Shown: positions 1 through 6,197, counted from the stretch's first letter. The stretch: DNA of 6,747 bases from an uncultured Kiloniellales bacterium (GCA_947259625.1 CAMYMY010000410.1:1-6747); one strand, 5' to 3'. A program made the numbers and translations. Notes: generated by a model from the sequence alone, not told the origin.

Positions 1-704
1 TAGTAGTACTTGGCGGCCTCGTAGAATTTCAGGAAGTAGTCGTTGTACGGGCCGACCCACTCGGTCGCGTCGATGGCGCCGGAAACCAGGTTCTCGTAAA
101 TCTGGCTGCCCGGCAGCGAGACCGGCGAGCCGCCGACCTTGGCGATGACGTCGCCGCCCAGGCCCGGGATACGCATCTTCAGGCCCTTCAGGTCGTCGGC
201 CGACTCGATTTCCTTGTTGAACCAGCCGCCCATCTGCACGCCGGTGTTGCCGCAGGGCAGGGCCTTCAGGCTGAAGCTCGCGGCCAGTTCGTCCCACAGC
301 GCCTGGCCGCCGAGATGATTGATCCAGGCGCTCTGCTCGGTGTAGGTGAGACCGAACGGCACCGAGGTGAAGAAGGCCCAGGCCGGGTGCTTGCCCTTCC
401 AGTAATAGTCGGCCGAGTTGTAGGCCTGCGCGTTGCCGGACGCCACCTCGTCGAACACGTCGAAGCCGCCGACGCGCTCGCCGGATGCGAAGTACTTGGT
501 GGCGATCCTGCCGTCGGTCAGGTTGGTGATTCGGTCGGCAAGCCGCTGGGCGCTGATGCCGAGGCCGGGGAAATCGCGCGGCCAGCTCGACACGATGACC
601 ATTTCCTTACGGCCCTGGGCGATGGCCGGGGCCGCGAGCGTGGTGGATGCCGCGACGGCGCCGGCGGCAACGCCTGTTTTGGTTATGAACGAACGACGAT
701 CCAT
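1..704 (-). CDS. TRAP transporter solute-binding protein (DctP family, ketoacid/lactate-like), N-terminal part
   Basis: Periplasmic binding protein that captures an organic acid and passes it to a TRAP (DctQ/DctM) permease; the permease genes are not in view. The 234 visible residues begin with MDRRSF, a twin-arginine-type start, then a hydrophobic alanine-rich stretch and a likely cleavage site AIA|Q after residue 29. The mature part has family-typical segments: WPRDFPGL (41-48), the DLKGLKMRIPGLGG block (171-184) whose Arg178 corresponds to the carboxylate-binding arginine of DctP proteins, and ATEWVGPYNDYF (213-224), typical of the TakP-like branch. The start is supported by AAGGGAG about eight bases before the ATG at 704. 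Family members are about 350-370 residues, so roughly a third is missing, cut by the window edge with no sign of a break. The 2-oxoacid or lactate substrate is inferred from the subfamily only. Confidence 0.92.
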   Translation of the reverse strand, partial: MDRRSFITKTGVAAGAVAASTTLAAPAIAQGRKEMVIVSSWPRDFPGLGISAQRLADRITNLTDGRIATKYFASGERVGGFDVFDEVASGNAQAYNSADYYWKGKHPAWAFFTSVPFGLTYTEQSAWINHLGGQALWDELAASFSLKALPCGNTGVQMGGWFNKEIESADDLKGLKMRIPGLGGDVIAKVGGSPVSLPGSQIYENLVSGAIDATEWVGPYNDYFLKFYEAAKYY

Positions 705-734
705 CTGTGAGTCTCCCTTACGGTTATTGGACGG

Positions 735-754
735 CTCCGGAAGAAACACCGGAG
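735..754 (-). other. Hairpin in the TRAP gene leader
   Basis: Perfect 6-bp inverted repeat, CTCCGG at 735-740 and CCGGAG at 749-754, with an 8-base loop. It lies 31 bases or more upstream of the TRAP start codon and would be in that gene's mRNA leader if transcription begins further upstream. Role unknown; a hairpin this short can occur by chance. Confidence 0.3.
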
Positions 755-768
755 GCCCGGTTATGATT

Positions 769-787
769 GCTGCTCCTGAATAGCAGC
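769..787 (-). other. Second hairpin in the TRAP gene leader
   Basis: Perfect 6-bp inverted repeat, GCTGCT at 769-774 and AGCAGC at 782-787, with a 7-base loop. It sits about 15 bases beyond the 735-754 hairpin, so a leader starting near 830 would carry two in a row. Chance occurrence is quite possible. Confidence 0.25.
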
Positions 788-978
788 CTACAAGGAAATA
801 AGCAGCCCTCATATAATCAAGAAACCTGCAAAACGGCATCCAGACCTCCCGCGGGGTGCGTTCTTAAGCCCAGGAACAGAAGAGATGGAAGGAAATGCAC
901 GAATACGTTGCGGGGTCTCGATCGAGGCGGGGTTCGCCCTGCCGACGTCCGGCCTTTGGCATGGGCCACACGCCCCTC

Positions 979-998
979 GGGCCGGGGAATCCCGGCCC
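979..998. repeat. GC-only 8-bp hairpin with tetraloop, upstream of the zinc-ribbon gene
   Basis: GGGCCGGG at 979-986 pairs perfectly with CCCGGCCC at 991-998 around the four-base loop GAAT. It shares bases 986-998 with the next hairpin (986-1007), so both cannot form at once. No T-run follows, so it is not an intrinsic terminator. Confidence 0.6.
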
Positions 999-1007
999 CG
1001 GGATTCC
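986..1007. repeat. 10-bp perfect inverted repeat, upstream of the zinc-ribbon gene
   Basis: GGAATCCCGG at 986-995 is the exact reverse complement of CCGGGATTCC at 998-1007, separated by CC. As double-stranded DNA it is a 22-bp operator-like dyad ending five bases before the candidate -35 box at 1013. As RNA it would form an eight- or nine-pair hairpin competing with the 979-998 stem. I recognise no specific regulator motif. Confidence 0.6.
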
Positions 1008-1012
1008 GCCTG

Positions 1013-1040
1013 TTGTGCTGACCGGTCCATCGATGATAAC
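1013..1040 (+). promoter_or_regulatory. Weak promoter candidate for the zinc-ribbon gene
   Basis: TTGTGC at 1013-1018 (three of six against TTGACA) and GATAAC at 1035-1040 (four of six against TATAAT) are 16 bases apart. Transcription would begin near 1047, giving a leader of about 80 bases. The match is poor; its position just after the 986-1007 dyad is the main reason to list it. Confidence 0.25.
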
Positions 1041-1127
1041 TACGCGGGGCAACCCACATCGTCCGCGGCGCGTTTCCCGAACGGTGTCGAGCTGTCCTCA
1101 CTCGTCGTATCCCGGAGAGTAGCAACC

Positions 1128-1901
1128 TTGAGTTCACGAGCCGCCAAACGCCGCAAGTCCGGCCGGAAGCCCGAACACAAACGTTCGAAGCACCACGCGC
1201 CGGCCACGGCCGCCACCTGCCCGTCCTGCAACGCCGAGGTCCAATCGGATGCCCGCTTTTGCCATGCCTGCGGCGTTTCCTTGGGTGCCTCGACGGCGTC
1301 CGCAGGTTTGGATGTCAAGACTGTCGGCCTGGTCGTCGCCGCCGCAATAGCGATTGTTTCGGTGGTCTTCGCGGTCGCGATCATCGTCACTCAAAATAAG
1401 ATCCAGGTGCCGCCGCCGAGGCCCGCCGCCAGTTCGGACACGGCGGCCAGCCCGTCGCTCGATCTATCGAGCATGTCGCCGCGGCAGGCGGCCGATCGAC
1501 TGTTCAACCGGGTCATGATGGCGAGCGAGCAAGGCAACGTGGCCGAGGCACTGCAGTTCGCGCCGATGGCGGTGCAGGCCTACGAAAGCCTCGGAACGCT
1601 GGATGCCGATGGGCGCTACCACCTTGGGATGATTCACACGCTGACCGGCGATTTCGCCAAGGCCCGCGAGCAGATCGGCGTTATCAAGCAGTCCGTGCCC
1701 GACCATCTTCTGGGATTCACGCTGGAGCACGCCATCGCCGAGCAGACCGGCGATGCGGAAGCCGCGGCCCGGGCTTCCGCGGCCTTCACCGCGGCCTACG
1801 ATTCGGAGATAGCGGCGGACAGACGGGAGTACGGCGACCATCGAACCACGATCGAGCGTTTCCGCGCGGCGGCGGAGGCAGGCACGACCAAGAGCGATTA
1901 G
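1128..1901 (+). CDS. Zinc-ribbon, single-span membrane protein with TPR-like C-terminal part (unknown function)
   Basis: I do not recognise a named family. From TTG at 1128 the product has 257 residues. Residues 4-23 are very basic (RAAKRRKSGRKPEHKRSKHH). A zinc ribbon follows with knuckles C31-x2-C34 and C45-x2-C48. A hydrophobic span covers about 66-88, then a Pro/Ala/Ser-rich linker. From about 115 on, helical TPR-like segments follow (ADRLFNRVMMASEQGNVAEA; YHLGMIHTLTGDFAKAREQI). The usual orientation would put the zinc ribbon in the cytoplasm and the TPR part in the periplasm. The start was chosen because GGAGAG at 1114-1119 sits eight bases before the TTG and no ATG is well placed; the frame is open back to 885, but the extra 81 residues look non-coding. 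It is flanked by genes on the opposite strand, so probably transcribed alone. A scaffold or protein-interaction role is a guess from architecture. Confidence 0.8.
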   Translation: MSSRAAKRRKSGRKPEHKRSKHHAPATAATCPSCNAEVQSDARFCHACGVSLGASTASAGLDVKTVGLVVAAAIAIVSVVFAVAIIVTQNKIQVPPPRPAASSDTAASPSLDLSSMSPRQAADRLFNRVMMASEQGNVAEALQFAPMAVQAYESLGTLDADGRYHLGMIHTLTGDFAKAREQIGVIKQSVPDHLLGFTLEHAIAEQTGDAEAAARASAAFTAAYDSEIAADRREYGDHRTTIERFRAAAEAGTTKSD

Positions 1902-1938
1902 CCCGAATTCATCCCCTCCGATATCGTTACCTTAGTCT

Positions 1939-1961
1939 GCCGATCGACATCGGCCTGTCGA
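1939..1961 (+). terminator. Weak terminator candidate between convergent genes
   Basis: The 72-base gap between the converging zinc-ribbon and arfB genes has two overlapping short stems: GCCGAT/ATCGGC (1939-1954, loop CGAC) and TCGACA/TGTCGA (1944-1961, loop TCGGCC). The second is followed on the plus strand by CGATTTTA, a short T-run. Stems are only 6 bp and there is no T-run in the minus direction, so efficient termination of arfB here is doubtful. Confidence 0.3.
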
Positions 1962-1973
1962 CGATTTTAGGTA

Positions 1974-2396
1974 TTACTCCTCGCCCGGTTTGCCGCCGCG
2001 CAGCTTCTTGAGCGCGCCGCGCCGTGTCTTGGCCTCCAGGCGGCGTTTTTTTGACCCCGGGGTTGGGCGGGTCGGCCTGCGGGCGGCGGGAGGCCGGGCC
2101 GCCTTTTTCAGAAGGCTGGTCAGGCGGGCGAGCGCGTCGTCGCGGTTCTGCTCCTGGGAGCGGTAGCGCGCGGCGGTGATGACGATGACGCCCTCCTTGG
2201 TGAGCCGCCGGCCGGCGAGGCGCTCGGCCCGGGCGCGCAGGTCGTCCGGCAGGGACGGCGAGCCGCGCAGATCGAAGCGCAGCTGCACCGCCGTCGAGAC
2301 CTTGTTGACGTTCTGCCCGCCGGGGCCCGACGCGCGCACGAAGGTCTCCTCGATCTCCCGCGGGTCGATGGCGATCTGGTCCGTGATTTCGATCAT
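1974..2396 (-). CDS. arfB: Alternative ribosome-rescue factor ArfB (codon-independent peptidyl-tRNA hydrolase)
   Basis: ArfB enters stalled ribosomes on mRNAs lacking a stop codon and hydrolyses the peptidyl-tRNA. The 140-residue product matches the family length (E. coli YaeJ/ArfB is also 140). The class I release-factor motif is at 24-36, GPGGQNVNKVSTA, with catalytic GGQ at 26-28. Further family signatures are LTKEGVIVIT (65-74) and RYRSQEQNRDDALARL (77-92). The C-terminal 45 residues are rich in Lys/Arg (KKRRLEAKTRRGALKKLRGGK), matching the tail that inserts into the empty mRNA channel. The release factors RF1/RF2 are excluded by the missing codon-recognition domains. Start MIEI agrees with homologs but has no clear Shine-Dalgarno sequence; an in-frame ATG at 2450 would add 18 residues and also lacks one. 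The peroxiredoxin terminator lies upstream, so transcription is probably independent. Confidence 0.93.
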   Translation of the reverse strand: MIEITDQIAIDPREIEETFVRASGPGGQNVNKVSTAVQLRFDLRGSPSLPDDLRARAERLAGRRLTKEGVIVITAARYRSQEQNRDDALARLTSLLKKAARPPAARRPTRPTPGSKKRRLEAKTRRGALKKLRGGKPGEE

Positions 2397-2483
2397 GACG
2401 GCGCGCTTGTGCTGAATTCGATGCGGAATCGAGTTTCGTGACGCGAGCATACACCGAATTTCTTTGGAGGCTCTTAAGCGACC

Positions 2484-2515
2484 AAAGAAAACGGCCCGCC
2501 GGGTGGCGGGCCGTT
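2484..2515 (-). terminator. Rho-independent terminator of the peroxiredoxin gene
   Basis: A perfect 11-bp stem (2490-2500 with 2505-2515, mostly G/C, four-base loop) is followed on the minus strand by TTCTTT. It begins 34 bases after the peroxiredoxin stop codon, ending that transcript before arfB. On the plus strand the stem is not followed by Ts, so it acts in one direction. Confidence 0.88.
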
Positions 2516-2548
2516 CGCTGGGTCTTCCGGTACCGGGTGTGCCGGTGT

Positions 2549-3100
<552 letters not shown>

Positions 3101-3127
3101 CAGTGTCTCCTTTCGGTCCAGAGCCAG

Positions 3128-3148
3128 ATATTAGAATAATTCCAATAT
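3128..3148. promoter_or_regulatory. Fur-family-type operator (Irr/PerR-like box)
   Basis: A 10-1-10 dyad: ATATTAGAAT (3128-3137), central A, ATTCCAATAT (3139-3148), with one mismatch in ten pairs. Its core TTAGAAT-A-ATTCCAA has the 7-1-7 form of PerR/Fur boxes and also fits the alphaproteobacterial Irr element (TTTAGAA-N3-TTCTAAA) with few changes. It overlaps the predicted -10 box and start of transcription, the usual place for a repressor. Which regulator binds is inference. Confidence 0.6.
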
Positions 3149-3171
3149 ATGGATTAGTCACCTGTCTTCAA
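3144..3171 (-). promoter_or_regulatory. Predicted sigma-70-type promoter of the peroxiredoxin gene
   Basis: On the minus strand, TTGAAG (3171-3166, four of six against TTGACA) is 16 bases from TATATT (3149-3144, five of six against TATAAT). Transcription would start near 3137, giving a leader of about 37 bases that includes the strong ribosome-binding site. Confidence 0.55.
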
Positions 3172-3177
3172 GGTGAA

Positions 3178-3200
3178 AAATTCTAATATGACTGGAATTT
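3178..3200. promoter_or_regulatory. Second pair of operator-like half-sites upstream of the peroxiredoxin
   Basis: ATTCTAAT (3180-3187) and ACTGGAAT (3191-3198) are the same 8-base half-site as in the 3128-3148 dyad, now pointing away from each other; the outer bases give AAATTC/GAATTT symmetry (3178-3183 with 3195-3200). ATTCTAATAT at 3180-3189 is the exact inverse of ATATTAGAAT at 3128-3137. The pair lies upstream of the -35 box and touches the sppA stop codon. Confidence 0.45.
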
Positions 3201-4929
3201 ACCCCGGGTGACGGTCGCGGGCTTGAGCGCCGTGATGCCCGCTACCGGCGCGCGGGCCGTAGGTCCGGGGCCATGAGGGTGCGTGTCCGCGGGTCTTCGC
3301 GCAGCCGCTCGGACGCTCCTCCGGGAAACGCCTCAGCTGCACCGTCCCGGGCTCGGCCTCCACCGCCTCGGCGGCCAGCGCGATGGCGCGGCTGAGCCCG
3401 CCCAGCTCGTCGACCAGGCCGTTCTTTGCGGCGTCCTCGCCAGTCCACACCTGGCCCTTGGCCACCTTCAGCACGTCTTCAAGGGCCAGGCCGCGACCCG
3501 CCGCAACCTTGGCCGTGAAATCCCCATAGGTGCCGTCGAGCCGGCGCTCGAGGCGCGCCCAGCCGTCCTCCGAGAAGGACCGGTTCATCGACCAGATGTC
3601 CGCGTTGTCCCCGGCCTGCACGCCGTCCCAGGCGACGCCCAGCTTGTCCCACAGGCCGCTCAGCACCAGCTTGCCGGCGACCACGCCGATCGAGCCCGTC
3701 ACGGTGCCCGGCTGGGCGACGATCCTGTGCGCCGGGATGGCCACGAAGTAGCCGCCCGAGGCCGCCACCCCGCCCATCGACACCACCACCGGCGTCCCCG
3801 CCTCGCGCGCCCGCTGCATCTCGCGCCAGATCACGTCCGAGGCGACGTAGGAGCCGCCCGGGCTGTCGACCCGGAAGACGATGGCCTCGACCTCGGGGTC
3901 GTCCAGCGCATCGGAGATCGCCTGCGCTACGGTGTCGGCGCCCATCACCGCCTGGCCGAAGCCCGGGTCGTTCTCGCTTTCGCCCAGCTGCACCGGTCCA
4001 AGGCCGTAGATCAGGCCGACCACCGGGCCGTCGCGCTCCGGCTCGTCGCGCGCGCGTGCGTAGTCGCTCAGGGCGAACAGCTCCGCCTCGTCGCCGGCCT
4101 CGGCCAGGACCGCCGCGCGCACCTCGTCCCAATAGCCCAGCCGGTCGGCCAGGCCCGCCTCCAGCGCGCCCTCGGCATCGTAGGGGCCGCCGTCGATCAG
4201 GGCCCGCGCCTTGCCGGCGTCGATCTGCCGCCCTTCGGCGATGCCCGCGGCGATCTGACCGACCCAGGAATCGACCAGGCGCTGCAGGTTGCGGCGCTGC
4301 GGCGCGGGCAGGGCTGTATCGGTCAGCGTGTTCATGACGCCTTTGAACTCCTCGCGCTGGGCCAGCTGCGGCTCCACGCCGAGCTTGTCGAGCGCAGTGC
4401 GCAGGAAGGGGCTCTGGATGAGCACGCCGGTCAGGTCCAGGTCGCCCGAAGGTTGCAGCCAGATCCGCTCGAAGGCGCTGGCGAGATAGTAGTGCTGGGT
4501 TCCGTTGCCGCCCTCGCCCAAGCTCTCGGCGAAAGCGACCGCGAACCTGCCCTGCGCGCGGAAGCGCCCGATCGCATCGCGCAGCTCCTGCACCAGGGCG
4601 ATATCCAGGGCGCCGCGCCCGACCCGGGCGACCAGGCCTTTGATCCGCGGGTCGCGGCCGGCGGCCTCGAGCGCCTCCAGCGCCTCGCGCAGCACGATGA
4701 CCTCGCCCAGCGAGGCGCGGGCGAGCGGGTTGTCCGGCCGCACCTCGACAACGCCTTGGGCGAGGTCGAGGGTCAGCACCGCGCTCTCCGGCATCTCGGG
4801 CCGTGCCACCTTGAGCGGCTCGGCCCGGGAGACGAGCAACGCCAATCCGATGAGGGCCACCAACACCAGAAATCCGATCGCCGCGAACAGGCCGACCAGG
4901 CTTTTCAGTATGAACATGACAGCGCGCAT
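3199..4929 (-). CDS. sppA: Signal peptide peptidase SppA, 67K type (S49 family)
   Basis: Membrane-bound serine protease that degrades cleaved signal peptides. The 576 residues start with a cytoplasmic stub and one membrane span (about 5-33), followed by two tandem S49 domains as in E. coli SppA (618). The N-terminal domain carries the catalytic lysine, Lys196 in REEFKGVMN; the C-terminal domain carries nucleophile Ser391 in MGGVAASGGYF. Their spacing of 195 is close to E. coli Lys209/Ser409. VFRVDSPGGS (351-360) and GTVTGSIGVV (408-417) are further family blocks. The start at 4929 was preferred to Met5 (4917) because only it has purine-rich GGACGAGAGC upstream; both are possible. After RRFPEERP (533-540) the last 36 residues (Cys, Trp and His present) look unlike SppA tails, so a frameshift or local deletion near 3320 is possible; catalytic parts are intact. 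The AI-2E-family gene upstream may share its transcript. Confidence 0.9.
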   Translation of the reverse strand: MRAVMFILKSLVGLFAAIGFLVLVALIGLALLVSRAEPLKVARPEMPESAVLTLDLAQGVVEVRPDNPLARASLGEVIVLREALEALEAAGRDPRIKGLVARVGRGALDIALVQELRDAIGRFRAQGRFAVAFAESLGEGGNGTQHYYLASAFERIWLQPSGDLDLTGVLIQSPFLRTALDKLGVEPQLAQREEFKGVMNTLTDTALPAPQRRNLQRLVDSWVGQIAAGIAEGRQIDAGKARALIDGGPYDAEGALEAGLADRLGYWDEVRAAVLAEAGDEAELFALSDYARARDEPERDGPVVGLIYGLGPVQLGESENDPGFGQAVMGADTVAQAISDALDDPEVEAIVFRVDSPGGSYVASDVIWREMQRAREAGTPVVVSMGGVAASGGYFVAIPAHRIVAQPGTVTGSIGVVAGKLVLSGLWDKLGVAWDGVQAGDNADIWSMNRSFSEDGWARLERRLDGTYGDFTAKVAAGRGLALEDVLKVAKGQVWTGEDAAKNGLVDELGGLSRAIALAAEAVEAEPGTVQLRRFPEERPSGCAKTRGHAPSWPRTYGPRAGSGHHGAQARDRHPG

Positions 4930-4930
4930 G

Positions 4931-4960
4931 GCTCTCGTCCGCTCTCGTCCGCTCCCGCCG
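4931..4960. repeat. Tandem 10-bp repeat in the sppA translation-start region
   Basis: GCTCTCGTCC occurs twice head to tail (4931-4940 and 4941-4950), followed by a third degenerate copy, GCTCCCGCCG, matching seven of ten bases. Read on the coding strand, the repeat supplies the only purine-rich stretches (GGACGAGAGC) ahead of the sppA start. A change in copy number would move these relative to upstream sequence but would not affect the reading frame. Confidence 0.6.
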
Positions 4961-5060
4961 CGCCGGCGGCACCGCCCTCCGCCGCGCCCGGAACCGTGAT
5001 AGTCGCGATCGCCCCGCGAGTCGACTCCGGATTGAATCGGCTTCGTCGAAGCGCCGGCGG

Positions 5061-6197
5061 CTACGGCTCGCCCGATCCGGCTGTTGGGCTGTTTGTGGCG
5101 GCGGGCGCGGCCTCCTCGGGCTCCGGCTCCGGGCCCTCGCGCAGCCAGGCGCGAAACAGCGTGTAGCCGAGCGCCAGGATCACCGAGCCGACGAACAGGC
5201 CGATGATGCCGTGGGCGAGAAATCCGCCGATCGCCCCGACGAAGATGATCGCCATCGGGACCTGGACGCCGCGGCCCAGCAAGATAGGTTTCAGGACGTT
5301 GTCGAGCAGCGTGACGAAGGTGCCCCAGACGAGGAAGAGAACGGCGGTGCCGGTGTCGGCGGTCGCGAAGACGTAGATCACCGCCGGGATCATGATCAGG
5401 CCGACGCCGAGCTGGATCACGGCGAGAAACAGGCAAAGCAGCGCCAAAAGGCCGGCGGCGGGCAGGCCGACCGCAAGGAAGCCGAGCCCGGCGAGGATCG
5501 CCTGGATGAGCGCGACGCCGAGGATGCCGCGGGACACGCTGCGCACGGTCGCACTGGCGAGATCGGCGAACTTCGGCCCCTGCTCGCCGATCACTCGGGC
5601 CGCGATCGCATCCGCCGTATGCTCGCCGCCTTTCGAATGCGCCAGCAGCACGCCCGAGATGATGATGGCGAAGACGAACTGCAGCATGCCGAAGCCGACG
5701 CCGCCGGCGGCCGAGAGCAGCCAGACACCCACCGCCCGGATCTGCGGCCCAATCTTTTGGAGCGCCTCCTCCAGGTTCTCCGAGGCGAGGCTCCAGAACT
5801 TGGCCAGGGGCTCGCCGATCACCGGCCAGGTAGCGACGCTCTCGGGAGGTGGCGGGATCTGCAGACTTCCCTCGCGCAGCATCTGCGCGAGCTCCCGCGC
5901 ACCTTCGATGAGCGTGCCGGCGAGCATCGTCATCGGACCGGCGAGCAGGACGAGCATCAGGACGGTGACCAGCGTTGCGGCGAGCGCACGGCGCTGGCCG
6001 AGCGCGTCGTGCAGCCGGCGGTAGCCGGGATGCGCCGCGACCGCGAGAATGATGCCCCAGATGACCGGCACGATGAACGGGCGGACGATCTCGAAGGACC
6101 AGACGACCAGGAGGACCAGCAGGCCGATTCGGATGCTGACCTCCAGCACCCGCTTCAGGAAGGCCTTGTCCTTCAAGATTTCGTTTTCCGCGGTCAT
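5061..6197 (-). CDS. AI-2E/PerM-family transporter (PF01594-type membrane protein)
   Basis: Inner-membrane protein of the PerM/YdiK/TqsA superfamily. Members have been tied to AI-2 export or Na+/H+ antiport, but most have unknown substrates, so the family name should not be read as evidence of quorum sensing. The 378 residues show the expected pattern: two hydrophobic segments at about 22-55, another at 72-95, a long non-membrane stretch rich in Glu/Pro at about 97-155, then several spans from 158 to 347. Conserved blocks are LLDNVLKPILLGRG (297-310) and GGFLAHGIIGLFVGSVILALGYTL (324-347). The acidic, proline-rich tail (355-378) is likely cytoplasmic and disordered. The start at 6197 is supported by AAGGGGGG about seven bases upstream; the frame is open further back, but no better-placed ATG is seen. 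sppA follows 131 bases downstream on the same strand without a convincing terminator, so they may form an operon. Confidence 0.92.
   Translation of the reverse strand: MTAENEILKDKAFLKRVLEVSIRIGLLVLLVVWSFEIVRPFIVPVIWGIILAVAAHPGYRRLHDALGQRRALAATLVTVLMLVLLAGPMTMLAGTLIEGARELAQMLREGSLQIPPPPESVATWPVIGEPLAKFWSLASENLEEALQKIGPQIRAVGVWLLSAAGGVGFGMLQFVFAIIISGVLLAHSKGGEHTADAIAARVIGEQGPKFADLASATVRSVSRGILGVALIQAILAGLGFLAVGLPAAGLLALLCLFLAVIQLGVGLIMIPAVIYVFATADTGTAVLFLVWGTFVTLLDNVLKPILLGRGVQVPMAIIFVGAIGGFLAHGIIGLFVGSVILALGYTLFRAWLREGPEPEPEEAAPAATNSPTAGSGEP

Larger units (their letters stand above)
711..1127. other. Intergenic region between divergent TRAP and zinc-ribbon genes
   Basis: No convincing gene lies here. 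The half next to the TRAP gene (about 711-850) is relatively AT-rich and holds two small hairpins that would form in the TRAP transcript leader, plus TATAAT at 812-817 on the plus strand without a good -35 box. The half next to the zinc-ribbon gene (about 880-1127) is GC-rich and holds two overlapping perfect hairpins, a weak promoter candidate and a ribosome-binding site. The plus-strand frame of the downstream gene stays open back to 885, but the residues it would add have no family-like character. Confidence 0.7.

Noticed and set aside
885..1127. Extended ATG start at 885 for the zinc-ribbon protein
   Set aside because: The added 81 residues look non-coding and span the hairpins; TTG at 1128 has a good ribosome-binding site at correct spacing.
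3158..3176. TCACCT/AGGTGA stem as a terminator after sppA
   Set aside because: Only 6 bp, and not followed by Ts in the minus direction in which sppA is transcribed; it lies in the peroxiredoxin promoter spacer and -35 box.
5018..5027. Perfect palindrome GAGTCGACTC between the AI-2E-family gene and sppA
   Set aside because: Several perfect 10-bp palindromes are expected by chance in a window this long, and no promoter elements surround it.
3283..5166. 627-codon open frame on the plus strand opposite sppA
   Set aside because: It mirrors sppA codons in GC-rich DNA, lacks domain-like sequence (rich in Arg, Ala, Gln, His), and the minus strand encodes a clear SppA with catalytic residues.
5061..6197. 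Quorum-sensing (AI-2) exporter role
   Set aside because: The family name derives from one member; no luxS, lsr or signalling gene is nearby, so the substrate remains unknown.
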